From CAIWHR01 sp963726775 (GTDB taxonomy: Bacteria; Pseudomonadota; Gammaproteobacteria; Burkholderiales; Casimicrobiaceae): a stretch of DNA of 64,000 nt. Position 1 is the stretch's first letter; each line of letters starts with the position of its first letter. The notes under the pieces are model-generated. The model saw only the letters and a list, made by a program, of their open reading frames with translations. It was not told the DNA's origin and ran no database searches. The translations under genes and the position numbers were made by a program. Shown here piece by piece: positions 45,199-53,936 of this stretch. Where the stretch lies: positions 372,001-436,000 of the forward strand of contig CAVSDL010000009.1 in NCBI GenBank assembly GCA_963726775.1, written 5' to 3'.

Positions 45199-47157
45199 CT
45201 AATAGACCCAGCTGGTGACGGTCTTCATGCGGGGATCGAACTTCCGCACCGGGCGCCGCGAGTGACTCGGCAGGATGAACAGGGTCCCGTCGCCGCTGGA
45301 GCACAGGTTGCCCGGGGTGAAGAGGCGCGCCTTGTCCGCGGGGCCGTCCACTTCGGGCATGGCGGGATCGTTGGATGCAAGGCCCAGGACGCGGGACACG
45401 GCGCCGGCGCGCAACTCGAGCACGCTGTTCTCCTGCTCGTCTGCGTCCGAGATGATCAAGGACCCGTTCGGCAGGAGTTCCAACCCACGGAGCACCCCGA
45501 CGTGCTGTTGGCGGGTACGCGGCGCAATCTGCCGGCCGGCGAGCAGCTGCTCGATCCTGCCGTCGGGATGGAAGCGATACACGCCGCCATAGATCTCGAC
45601 GCCCATGTGTACGTTTGAGCCGCCCACGATCGGCAGGCCGTTGCGATCGACGACGACGTATTCGTATCCCATCCTTTCTTTCTCGAACCGGCAGGTTCCC
45701 TTGTTGACGGTCGTGACGTTTCCGGCGCGATCGATCTTGCGGAGCGCGCAGTTGTTCTCGTCGGCGACCAGAATGTTCCCGTCACGGTCGAACGCGAGGC
45801 CGCGGGGCCCGTTGAACAATGCCTGCTTGCCCGGCCCGTCGAGGTAGCCGGATCGCTGCGGCGTCTTGTAGCGGTCGTACACGCAGGCCTGGGGACCTCC
45901 GCCGGCGACATGCTCGACGAAGCCGTCTTTCCTGATCTTCATCACCGCATGCAGGTCGTAATCGCTGAATACGATGTCGCCTTGGCTATCGACCGCCATT
46001 CCCCCCCAGTGCTCCACGGCGACTCCCGCCTGCTGCAGGTCGGCGTCGCATTTCGCCGTCTGCCGGTCCCAGCCCGGCTGGTTGCCATACGGGCGAACGC
46101 CGAAAGCCGTGACCTTGCCGTCGGGCGCGACCTTCCAGACGCCGCTTCCGTTATTGGCGTACCAGTCGCGGTTGGCACGCGGCTGACGCTTTGCCTCGGC
46201 GGCCGGTACGACGCTTTCGCCTGCGAGGTACAGCGTGCCGTCCGTGGCGCAGGCCATTCGCCAGATGTAAGGCAGGAAGTGGCGGTCGAGAGGCAGATAC
46301 GGGTTGCTGACGATCCAGCGGGAATCGGCTCCATGGGGGCCGTAATGCTGGTCATCGTTCTGCGGAACATCGCGGCCCGTGATCGCGCGGGGTGCCTTGT
46401 CGATGAGCGCGGTCAGCTCGACGACCGGCCACCTGCCCCCCGCGCTTGGAGCCCCTGACGCATCGGCAACGTTTGCGGAATTCGAGCCTGGAGAAGCCTG
46501 GCCTGCTGACGTCTTGCCGTCCCGCGCGTCGCGGGCACGAGCCAGCTTCTGTTCCAACGCGGCATTGTCGATCTTCAGCCTGTTGTTGTAGGCGATGCGT
46601 TTGGCGCGCTCCAATGCCAGCACGGCTTCGAAATGATTTCCGGCGTCGGAAAACGCGTCGCTTTGTCGGACGGACTCGTCGAAGTCCTTCGCGGGGCCGT
46701 TCGCGGAATCGGCCGGTGGTGCATTCGCCGGTCCCGCAGGCGATGGACCGGCACTGCCGGCCGGCGCCGTCGAAGTCGCATTGTCCCTGGATGACGGATT
46801 GCGAACGGCCTGGCCTTCCGGCGGCTTGCCGTCCCTGGCATTGGTGGCGCGGGCCAATTTCCTTTCCAGTGCGGCACTGTCAGTTTGCAATTTGTTGTTG
46901 TAGGCGACGCGACGGGCATGCTCAAAAGAGCGAACGGCCTCGAAATAATTCCCTGCTTCATAGAATGCATCGCCTCGACGAATGGAGTCGTCGTAGTCCT
47001 TCATGGCGTCGTTCGCCGAAGAGCCCTTGGCTGCATTGTCAGTTTCGGCTTGGAGCGGACCCGCGCCACATGCCACAGGCGGCGCGATGGCCGCGCCCAT
47101 CAACAGCAGACTACCCATGGCCACAATCCGCACGACGGACCGCAAACGTACATTCAT
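45199..47157 (-). CDS. Exported NHL-repeat beta-propeller protein with duplicated N-terminal module
   Basis: A 652-aa protein. ATG 47157 follows GGAGA and begins a signal sequence (MNVRLRSVVRIVAMGSLLLM, ending near VACGAG). Residues about 51-111 and 155-215 are two copies of one helical module: SIRRGDAFYEAGNYFEAVRS against SVRQSDAFSDAGNHFEAVLA. Each ends in YNN-(K/R)L and (A)RDGK, and a Ser/Pro/Ala linker separates them. The modules look like single TPR-type hairpins. The rest (about 260-650) is an NHL-type propeller with repeats such as GGMAVDSQGDIVFSDYDLHA and GPRGLAFDRDGNILVADENN. It probably sits in the periplasm or at the surface. Function and ligand are unknown. Confidence 0.8.
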   Translation of the reverse strand: MNVRLRSVVRIVAMGSLLLMGAAIAPPVACGAGPLQAETDNAAKGSSANDAMKDYDDSIRRGDAFYEAGNYFEAVRSFEHARRVAYNNKLQTDSAALERKLARATNARDGKPPEGQAVRNPSSRDNATSTAPAGSAGPSPAGPANAPPADSANGPAKDFDESVRQSDAFSDAGNHFEAVLALERAKRIAYNNRLKIDNAALEQKLARARDARDGKTSAGQASPGSNSANVADASGAPSAGGRWPVVELTALIDKAPRAITGRDVPQNDDQHYGPHGADSRWIVSNPYLPLDRHFLPYIWRMACATDGTLYLAGESVVPAAEAKRQPRANRDWYANNGSGVWKVAPDGKVTAFGVRPYGNQPGWDRQTAKCDADLQQAGVAVEHWGGMAVDSQGDIVFSDYDLHAVMKIRKDGFVEHVAGGGPQACVYDRYKTPQRSGYLDGPGKQALFNGPRGLAFDRDGNILVADENNCALRKIDRAGNVTTVNKGTCRFEKERMGYEYVVVDRNGLPIVGGSNVHMGVEIYGGVYRFHPDGRIEQLLAGRQIAPRTRQQHVGVLRGLELLPNGSLIISDADEQENSVLELRAGAVSRVLGLASNDPAMPEVDGPADKARLFTPGNLCSSGDGTLFILPSHSRRPVRKFDPRMKTVTSWVY

Positions 47158-47415
47158 CGAAAGTCTCCGTGGTGAGGATTGGAGTCGCGCGCGGCAGTAC
47201 GGGAACGGGTTGCCGGCCCACGTGCATCGCATGTGTCGCAAGACCACTCCCGTGTCGCCGGTTGGGTTGGGAGCGCGCGCAATTCTAACCGCACGATGCG
47301 ATGAGTTTGCGTGGCAAAGGGAATTCGGGGACGTACCCGGACAATCGACCGTTGAGTGGGCGCCGCGCCACTCGCGCAACGCACGCCGAAAGCCTGCAAC
47401 CCGTCGTCGGAGGTG

Positions 47416-47434
47416 TGTCGGATAATTTTACGAT
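47416..47434 (+). promoter_or_regulatory. Candidate enhancer (UAS) of the PEP-CTERM regulon, copy B
   Basis: TGTCGG-ATAATTT-TACGAT, starting 101 bp upstream of the sigma-54 element at 47517. Gap length and both halves agree with copies A, C and D. Confidence 0.58.
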
Positions 47435-47516
47435 TGCGATCCTCGCCCTGCCGCAATTTCCGGTGGACAGGGAAATTTCCGAGCAAATTTAAGACGTTGA
47501 AGGCAGCATCATCGCG

Positions 47517-47532
47517 TGGTGCGCTTCTTGCT
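47517..47532 (+). promoter_or_regulatory. Sigma-54 (-24/-12) promoter of the PEP-CTERM gene at 47623
   Basis: TGGTGCGCTTCTTGCT has exact GG-to-GC spacing and a perfect TTGCT -12 box. The -24 box differs at two positions (TG for CA). The predicted start is near 47543, about 80 bases before the gene. Confidence 0.62.
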
Positions 47533-47622
47533 GCTGACGGTTGGGACTGAAGGGACGTCGGGATTTTGCTTAGCAGAATCCCGCGTTGCCGCGATGCACG
47601 GTGGAAGCGCGAGCCTGGGAGA

Positions 47623-48189
47623 ATGAGCGTGGGAAGCAGATCCGTTCGATTGATCATGTGTGCGGCGCTTGCCGCGGCTCTCGGAACGTTTGGCACAGCG
47701 GCTCGAGCGGTCGCCCATTCCTTACCCTTCGACCCCGTCGACTTTGCGGGTGTCCTCAACGTCGACATACCGCCGCCCTGCATGCTACCGATTAGCGACG
47801 TGCATTCGTGCCTGATCGACTTCCTCTCGGTCGACTTCTTCGATGCTGACGGCAACCATTGGGTGACCGGCACTCCGTTCAGCGAGTCGGACCTCGTTCA
47901 AATCGACGGTAATGGCCAGTTCTTTGCGCTTGCGGCAACGCTGACGCCTCCGTTTTTCGGAGTGACCGGCGATACCAACGGCTGCGACGGCTCCATGGCG
48001 CTCGTGTTTGAATTGCCATCGGAAGGAAACAATTCGCAAAGGTTCGTAAGCTTTTCATGCAGCGGCGTCATTGGCGCGAACACCGGAACCTACAGCGTAT
48101 CGCCTTCGGTGCCCGAGCCTGCCATCCTGGCACTGCTCGGCCTCGGTTTCGCCGGACTTGCCGCATCGCGCCGCCGCAAGCTCAACTGA
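47623..48189 (+). CDS. PEP-CTERM sorting domain-containing secreted protein
   Basis: A 188-aa exported protein: signal peptide MSVGSRSVRLIMCAALAAAL with cleavage near ARAVA, a compact middle with four cysteines (PPCML, HSCLID, NGCDG and FSCSG), and the tail SVPEPAILALLGLGFAGLAA then SRRRKLN. The tail is a PEP-CTERM signal for exosortase processing. Phrases such as DADGNHWVTGTPFSESDLVQ suggest a beta-sandwich, but no known domain was recognised. GGGAG lies only two bases before the ATG at 47623, so the nearby ATG at 47656 remains possible. It is controlled alone by a sigma-54 promoter and ends in its own terminator. Confidence 0.88.
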   Translation: MSVGSRSVRLIMCAALAAALGTFGTAARAVAHSLPFDPVDFAGVLNVDIPPPCMLPISDVHSCLIDFLSVDFFDADGNHWVTGTPFSESDLVQIDGNGQFFALAATLTPPFFGVTGDTNGCDGSMALVFELPSEGNNSQRFVSFSCSGVIGANTGTYSVSPSVPEPAILALLGLGFAGLAASRRRKLN

Positions 48190-48209
48190 ACCACGATACT
48201 CGGCGAATA

Positions 48210-48237
48210 CCCCGCCCGCGTGGCGGGGATCTTGTTT
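48210..48237 (+). terminator. Rho-independent terminator after the PEP-CTERM gene at 47623
   Basis: CCCCGCC and GGCGGGG pair around CGCGT, followed by ATCTTGTTT. It makes the PEP-CTERM gene a single-gene unit and separates it from the convergent cyclase gene. Confidence 0.85.
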
Positions 48238-48272
48238 CCGGCGCCGTCCTCAGGAACGCTCAGCCGGTACTT

Positions 48273-51089
48273 CTACGCCGGTACGAGGGAACCTTTCGCC
48301 GCCAACGCGCGACCGATGGCGTCCTCGAGTGCCCACGTCCGGCCGATCGACCATGCCGCGTCGAACGGGTGCTCACCCAGCGCGGCGCGGGCCGCTTCGA
48401 GGCTCGCCCGCGTTTCCTCCTCTCGGCGCGTCGACCGCCGCAGGACAAGCGCCGCACGGGCAGTAGCGGCGGCCGCATAGGTCCGGACAGCAGCTTCGAC
48501 CTCGCCGATCTGCTGCAACAGGCCGGCATCGTCCTCCAGGCAGTCCAGTACTTCCGCGTTCTGCTCGAACGCAAGCAGAGCCGGCAGCGCCTCGGCCAGC
48601 CTGTTGCGCGCCGAATCGTAGTCGCCACACGCCGCTTCGGTTTTTCCCAGTCGCCACAGGGCAATCGCCACGCCACGCTTGTCTTCAGCGTCCCGGCAGA
48701 CCTTGAGCGCACGTGCGAACCGCGCCTGCGCGGCCTGCAGGTTGCCGGCTCCGAGCTCGAGTTCGCCGAGATTGCGCTCGCATTCGCTTTGCAGTTCCAG
48801 ATGCCTGGTGCTGCGCGCGATCGCCACGCATTGTTCGAAGTATTGCCGGGCGCCGCCGGAATCGCCCTGCTGCACCAGATTCTCACCGAGGTTGAGCAAT
48901 CCGATCGCTTCCCCGACACGATCCCCGACTTCGCGAAAGAGCGCGAGAGCCTCCTCATCGCATTCGCGAGCCTTGGCGACGTCACCCTGATGCAGGTGAA
49001 CTTCGGAGAGCATGGACAATGTCGCCGCAGTCTCGTTCCGGTTCCCCAGCCCCCGACGGATCGACAGGCATTCCGTCAACATCTTCATCGCTTCCGCATG
49101 GTCGCTCTGGTTCGAGGCGAGCACGCCACCGACATAGAGCGCGTGGGCGCGGGCGACGTTCGGGTCGCGAAGTTCTGCAAGCGCAAGTGACTTGCGGATG
49201 TTGTTGCGGCCCTCGGTGGAGTAACCACGGAGCGTTCGGAAGCGCATCAACGCAACTTCGAACTTGACCGCCATCACCGGGTCGACCCCGCCCGTCAGGG
49301 CCAATTCGATGGCGGCACGCAGATTGTCGAGCTCGATTTCCAGACGCCGCGTCCATTCCGGCTGCCTCGGCCCCTGCAACTCCGCGCGCGCGGACTTGGC
49401 GATGCCCAGGTAATACTCGCAGTGTCGCCTCGCCGTCGCCGCCACGTCACCTCGGTCGGTCAGGCGCTCCTGCGCGAATTCACGGACCGTGCCCAGCATG
49501 TCGTAGCGTGTGCCCAGGTGCTCGCGGGCGAACTCGCGGATCGTCTCCAGCAGCCCGTAGCGCGATGCGCCGTCACCGTCCGCTACCATGACGAGCGATT
49601 TCTCGACCAGCGAGCTCAGCAGATCGATGACGTCGTCCGGCAGCAGCGGCTCGGCGCCACAGACCGTCTCCGCCGCCTGCAGATCGAAGCCGCCGGCGAA
49701 CGCGCTCAGCCGGTCGAGGAGAACCTGCTCCCGGTTGTGCAGCAGATCGTATGACCAGCTCACGAGCGCGCGCAGCGTCTGCTGCCGCTCCAGCGCGACG
49801 CGACTGCCGCCGGTGAGCAGCTTGAAACGATCGTGCAACCGCGTATTGATCTCGCCGATCGACAGCGAGCGCATCCTGGCAGCCGCGAGCTCGAGCGCGA
49901 GCGGGATCCCATCGAGTCGAGCGCAGATTTCGGCGACGGCCGGGGCGTCGCGCTCGGTCAGCGAGAAGCTCGGCTTGTGCAGCCGCGCGCGCTCGACGAA
50001 CAGGTGCACCGCGTCGCAACGCATCAGCGATTCCACGCCGGCATTCCGGTCGGGCGCCACGAGCGGAAGAACCGGGTAGATCTGCTCGCCGCGAATGTGC
50101 AGCGCTTCGCGGCTGGTGGCGACGATCCGGACGTCGGGCGCACCTCGCAGCAACATCTCGGCGAGGCTGGCGCAAGCGCTGATCAGGTGCTCACAGTTGT
50201 CGAGAACGAACAGCAGCCTGTGTTGCTTCACGTGCTCGCAAAGCGACTGGGTCAGCGCTTTGCCCGGTTCCTCGCGCACGCCCACCACCTGCGCCGCTGC
50301 GTTCGGAACCAGCGCGGGGTCCTTGATCGAGGCCAGGTCCACGAACCAGATGCCGTCCGGATATTTTTCCAGCGCGTCAGCGGCGATCTGCAACGAGAGG
50401 CGGGTCTTGCCCAAGCCTCCCATGCCGAGCAGCGTAAGCAACCGCGTGCCTTCGAGCAGGCGCTTGATTTCAGCGAGCTCGCGCTCGCGTCCGATGAACG
50501 AGGTGACCTGCAGCGGGAGATTGTTGGGCGTCGCTTCGAGTGAGCGCAGCGCGGGGAAATCAGCTCGAAGATCCGGGTGGACGAGCTGGTAGACGTGCTC
50601 GGTGGTCGCAAGGTCGCGCAGGCGGACGCCACCGAGATCGCGCAGCGAAACCGACGGTGGGAGGCGTTCGCCGACGTTATCAACTACCGCCTGCGACAGC
50701 AGCACCTGGCTTCCATGGGCGGCTTCCATGATTCGCGCCGCACGATTGACCGGGGTACCAAAGAGATCATCGTCGCGGCGCTCGACGACACCCACGTGCA
50801 TCCCGTAGCGCACGTGGAACGGTATCCCGTTTGTTGCCCTCGGGTCGCACAACGCCAGCTGGAGCACGAGAGCCGCGTTGACGGCATCCAAAGGATCGTC
50901 GAAAGCGGCGTACATTCCGTCGCCGGTCATTTTCACGACGGTGCCGCGGTTGCGCTCCACAGCCGAGCGTGACAGGGCGTCGTGCTCCGCCAGAGCCCGC
51001 GACATCCGCTCCCCTTCCTGCTCCCACAGGCGGGTGCTGCCCTCTATATCGGTAAACAACAGGGTGGTGCCGCAGGATGGAACTTGCAC
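48273..51089 (-). CDS. Class III nucleotidyl cyclase fused to an NB-ARC ATPase and TPR repeats
   Basis: A 938-aa signalling protein. Residues about 8-165 form a class III adenylate/guanylate cyclase: metal Asp in FTDIEGSTRLWE (Asp14) and GDGMYAAFDD (Asp57), base-reading Lys53 in VVKMTG, and the Asn/Arg pair in PVNRAARIM (Asn115). All key residues are present, so it may make cAMP. Residues about 190-500 are an NB-ARC/AAA-like switch with P-loop LLGMGGLGKTRLSLQI and LFVLDNCEHLI, then RLDGIPLALELAAARM. The rest is helical repeats of TPR type. A short internal duplication is visible (TIREFAREHLG, then TVREFAQERLT). The architecture resembles AfsR/MalT-like regulators lacking a DNA-binding domain. 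The input signal is unknown. Confidence 0.85.
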   Translation of the reverse strand: MQVPSCGTTLLFTDIEGSTRLWEQEGERMSRALAEHDALSRSAVERNRGTVVKMTGDGMYAAFDDPLDAVNAALVLQLALCDPRATNGIPFHVRYGMHVGVVERRDDDLFGTPVNRAARIMEAAHGSQVLLSQAVVDNVGERLPPSVSLRDLGGVRLRDLATTEHVYQLVHPDLRADFPALRSLEATPNNLPLQVTSFIGRERELAEIKRLLEGTRLLTLLGMGGLGKTRLSLQIAADALEKYPDGIWFVDLASIKDPALVPNAAAQVVGVREEPGKALTQSLCEHVKQHRLLFVLDNCEHLISACASLAEMLLRGAPDVRIVATSREALHIRGEQIYPVLPLVAPDRNAGVESLMRCDAVHLFVERARLHKPSFSLTERDAPAVAEICARLDGIPLALELAAARMRSLSIGEINTRLHDRFKLLTGGSRVALERQQTLRALVSWSYDLLHNREQVLLDRLSAFAGGFDLQAAETVCGAEPLLPDDVIDLLSSLVEKSLVMVADGDGASRYGLLETIREFAREHLGTRYDMLGTVREFAQERLTDRGDVAATARRHCEYYLGIAKSARAELQGPRQPEWTRRLEIELDNLRAAIELALTGGVDPVMAVKFEVALMRFRTLRGYSTEGRNNIRKSLALAELRDPNVARAHALYVGGVLASNQSDHAEAMKMLTECLSIRRGLGNRNETAATLSMLSEVHLHQGDVAKARECDEEALALFREVGDRVGEAIGLLNLGENLVQQGDSGGARQYFEQCVAIARSTRHLELQSECERNLGELELGAGNLQAAQARFARALKVCRDAEDKRGVAIALWRLGKTEAACGDYDSARNRLAEALPALLAFEQNAEVLDCLEDDAGLLQQIGEVEAAVRTYAAAATARAALVLRRSTRREEETRASLEAARAALGEHPFDAAWSIGRTWALEDAIGRALAAKGSLVPA

Positions 51090-51348
51090 GCCAAAGCCCT
51101 CCTCGGCTTGCCGTTACAGGACCCGAACTGTACCGCTCCGGCCTGTCGATGCCAATCGGGAATGATCGCTTTGCCTGCCCGGAATATTCAGCTTGACTGC
51201 GGCTATGGCGGCGCCACGTTGCGTGCAGCTCTGCCTATCCTCTATCTGGTCACTCGCCCCAGCACGGACGCTTGCGACCCTCGTCGCCGACGTCGCGGCC
51301 CGTCCCGCCACCTGCAAGCACGTGGCAATGCGTAGAATCACAGGCGCT

Positions 51349-51439
51349 GCCCGGGTGGTGAAACTGGTAGACACAGCGGACTTAAAATCCGCGGGCGCTT
51401 GATCGCGCCGTGCCGGTTCGAGTCCGGCCCCGGGCACCA
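51349..51439 (+). tRNA. tRNA-Leu (anticodon TAA)
   Basis: It starts GCCCGGGTGGTGAAAC. The anticodon arm is GCGGA-CTTAAAA-TCCGC with TAA. A long variable arm (about GGGCGCTTGATCGCGCC) marks it as class II, and it ends CCCGGGC-A-CCA. At 91 bases with CCA it is slightly long because of the variable arm. Confidence 0.94.
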
Positions 51440-51479
51440 GCAGAAATCCTTTTCCAGGGAACGGCCGACTGGCATCGGC

Positions 51480-53735
51480 TCAGAGATTCCCCGCGCGATG
51501 GTCGAATCGATACTGAATCCCGATCCATGCGCCAAATGTCGCACCGGGTGACCGAAACGCCTCGGGCCCGGCGAGACCGGCGTCGAAGGAATTTCCCGGG
51601 CCGCGGAAATAGTTGGCGCCCAGGATGCCGAAATTCTGATACTTCCTGTTGAACAGGTTGTCGATGCGCGCGAACAGCTGCCATGCCGGCGTCACGTTCC
51701 ACGCGCCGTCCAGAGCGACCAGCGCGTAGCCCGGAACGCTTCCCGACGGATCCGCGTTGTTCTCGTTGCCGCGGGAATACTGCGAATCGACGGCCAGCAC
51801 CGTCGCGCCGAGAGCGAACGGCCCGCGAGTCCAGTCCGCCCGCACCCGTAGCGCATTGCGCGGCAACGTCGGCAAGCGGTCCCCGGGCCGCACGTAGATG
51901 AGGCCGTCGGCGTCGGCCGACGAATTGTTGGGGCTGCTCTCGGCAAAGGCCGTCCGGAACGTCGCATCGATATAGCTGTAGCGGGCGACGACGCGGACCT
52001 CGCCCCACGTCGCGCCCCCGGTGAGCTCTACGCCCTGGCGGCGCGTCTTGCCCACGTTCTGGAAGTAGCCCGCATTGACCGCGCCGCTGCCGGCGCCGAT
52101 GAACTGGATGTCGTCGGCCAGGTCGGTGCGGTAGATCGCCGCGCTGTAGAAGGCGTTCGCGCCGACGCGTCCACGCACCCCGGCCTCGTAGGTGGTCGCG
52201 ACGACCTGCTTCAGCGGCGGGTCGGCGACAAAGATATTGGGCAGCGTGCACGGCGCCGCCGGATCCGCACACGTCAGCTCGACTGCCGTGGGAACGCGCG
52301 CGCCCTGGTTGACGCCGCCGAAAACATTGGCGCGCGCGTCGGGTGTCCATGTCAGTCCCAGGGCAGGATTGAATCGCCGAAACGTGCTGGTTCCGTCGAC
52401 GGCGGGCGATTCACCGGTCAAATCCTGGGTGGCAATGCGCGCCGCGTTGTAGCGCCCGGAAAGGGAAAGACTCCACCGCGGTGCGATCGCAATCGTATCG
52501 GCGACGTAGAATCCCAGCGAACGGTTGTTGGTCGCGACGTTGGTCTCGAGAGCGAAGTCGCTCGTGCCGATGGTGTCGCGGTCCGCCACGAACGTGGCCG
52601 TCTGCGCGCTCTGCGCGTAGTCGGTGTTGCCGTTATCGAAGGCCGCGCCGATCACCAGCTGGTGCGCCATGTCGGACAGCGTGCGCTGCAGCGTCCACTG
52701 CAGCGACGCGCCCCAGGAACGGGTCGTGGCGGTCGTGTAGAGGTTGAACGCCTCGCTCGGCTGATCGGGCGGGTCGTAGTCGCCATTGACGTTGCTGTTG
52801 ACGCCGCTAGTCGTGATCCGGCGATAGTAGGCGTTGCCGGCGAGCACCGAGTCCGCCGCGAACGCATGCTGCCAGTTGCCGCTGACGAAGCCGAGCCGGT
52901 TGTCCGTGGTGTCGGGCCAGGTGTACGCCTGCTTCGGGTTCGTGAGCATCGAAATCGGGAGCGCCTGCGTACCCTCGAGATGATTGTCTGCAGCCGTCAG
53001 GGCGAAGTTGAATTGGTCCGGCCCCGCGTGAGCGTCCGCTCGCCCGTAGAATCTTTGAATCCGGGTGGACGAATGATCGCGATAGCCGTCGTCGTGGATG
53101 CCTTCGGCGGCGACGAACAGCCCGAACGTCCCGTCGTTGCCGCCCGCATCCGCGGACACCTCGATGCGTCCAAACGAGCCCGCGGACGCCGAGACAGTGG
53201 CCCCCGGGTACAGGAAACCATCCTTCATGTTGATCGTCAGCGCGCCACCCAGCGTGTTCAGGCCGAAGACCGGACTGGAGCCCGGCAGGAGCTGCATCGA
53301 CGCGACCGCATTCTTCGGCAGCAGGTCCCAGTTGACGACGTCGGCGAAGGCCTCGTTGATGCGCACTCCGTCCTGGAACACCGAAAGGCCCTGCGGCGTG
53401 CCGAGCAGCGACGAGGCGGTGAAGCCGCGGAAACTCACGTCCGGTTGAAACGCGCTGCCAGTGGGTGAATTGAGCGACACGCTATTGGCGTTCAGGTTCA
53501 GGAACTCGGCGACGCCACCGGTACGCTGACGCGCGAGGTCGCGGGCGCCGAACGTCTGCACGTTCGACGGCACCTGCTCGAGCGGAGTGCCGAGGCCGGG
53601 CAGCGGCATCGTGCCGATGACCTCGATCCTGGGCAGTTCGACGGCCTCGTCGACGGCCCATGCCGGCACGGCAGCCGTCAGGCCGACGACGGCGACCGCG
53701 GGTACCACGACGCCGAGGAACTTGTTGCGGCTCAT
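51480..53735 (-). CDS. TonB-dependent outer-membrane receptor
   Basis: A 751-aa receptor: ATG 53735 follows GGGGTGGAG, then a signal peptide (MSRNKFLGVVVPAVAVVGLT, cleavage near AWAVD). A TonB-box-like LPRIEVIGTMP comes next, then a plug domain (about 45-170) with FRGFTASSLLGTPQGLSVFQ and ALTINMKDGF. A 22-strand barrel fills the rest and ends in an aromatic strand (GAWIGIQYRFDHRAGNL). The plug phrase 'D-V-V-N-W-D-L-L-P' is found in a large family of uncharacterised receptors, not in known siderophore or B12 receptors. The ligand is unknown. It is divergent from the two-component pair, which may control it. Confidence 0.93.
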   Translation of the reverse strand: MSRNKFLGVVVPAVAVVGLTAAVPAWAVDEAVELPRIEVIGTMPLPGLGTPLEQVPSNVQTFGARDLARQRTGGVAEFLNLNANSVSLNSPTGSAFQPDVSFRGFTASSLLGTPQGLSVFQDGVRINEAFADVVNWDLLPKNAVASMQLLPGSSPVFGLNTLGGALTINMKDGFLYPGATVSASAGSFGRIEVSADAGGNDGTFGLFVAAEGIHDDGYRDHSSTRIQRFYGRADAHAGPDQFNFALTAADNHLEGTQALPISMLTNPKQAYTWPDTTDNRLGFVSGNWQHAFAADSVLAGNAYYRRITTSGVNSNVNGDYDPPDQPSEAFNLYTTATTRSWGASLQWTLQRTLSDMAHQLVIGAAFDNGNTDYAQSAQTATFVADRDTIGTSDFALETNVATNNRSLGFYVADTIAIAPRWSLSLSGRYNAARIATQDLTGESPAVDGTSTFRRFNPALGLTWTPDARANVFGGVNQGARVPTAVELTCADPAAPCTLPNIFVADPPLKQVVATTYEAGVRGRVGANAFYSAAIYRTDLADDIQFIGAGSGAVNAGYFQNVGKTRRQGVELTGGATWGEVRVVARYSYIDATFRTAFAESSPNNSSADADGLIYVRPGDRLPTLPRNALRVRADWTRGPFALGATVLAVDSQYSRGNENNADPSGSVPGYALVALDGAWNVTPAWQLFARIDNLFNRKYQNFGILGANYFRGPGNSFDAGLAGPEAFRSPGATFGAWIGIQYRFDHRAGNL

Positions 53736-53936
53736 CTCCACCCCGATCTCTGTCCGTTTGACTTATATTTCGTGCTGGCGAGACGCATCGACGCTGGCCC
53801 CCGGGGCCGCAAGCCGGAAAGGATCGCACCGCATCGCTCCATCCGCTCGCGCGCCTTTCCCGATTCGCCCCGGGAATTCTTCCCGACGGCGCCGGGCGAC
53901 GCCGTTTGCCGATGCGTAACCCTTGGAGGAACGGCT

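Larger units (their letters stand above)
47158..47622. other. Intergenic control region between the NHL gene and a PEP-CTERM gene
   Basis: These 465 bases lie between divergent genes. They hold the upstream element (47416) and sigma-54 promoter (47517) for the PEP-CTERM gene. No clear promoter for the NHL gene could be chosen by eye, and no other gene is supported. Confidence 0.5.

Noticed and set aside
47237..47252. Minus-strand sigma-54-like CGGGAGTGGTCTTGCG before the NHL gene.
   Set aside because: The GG/GC spacing fits, but the -24 box disagrees at several positions and no TGTCGR-N7-TAC element lies upstream in that orientation.
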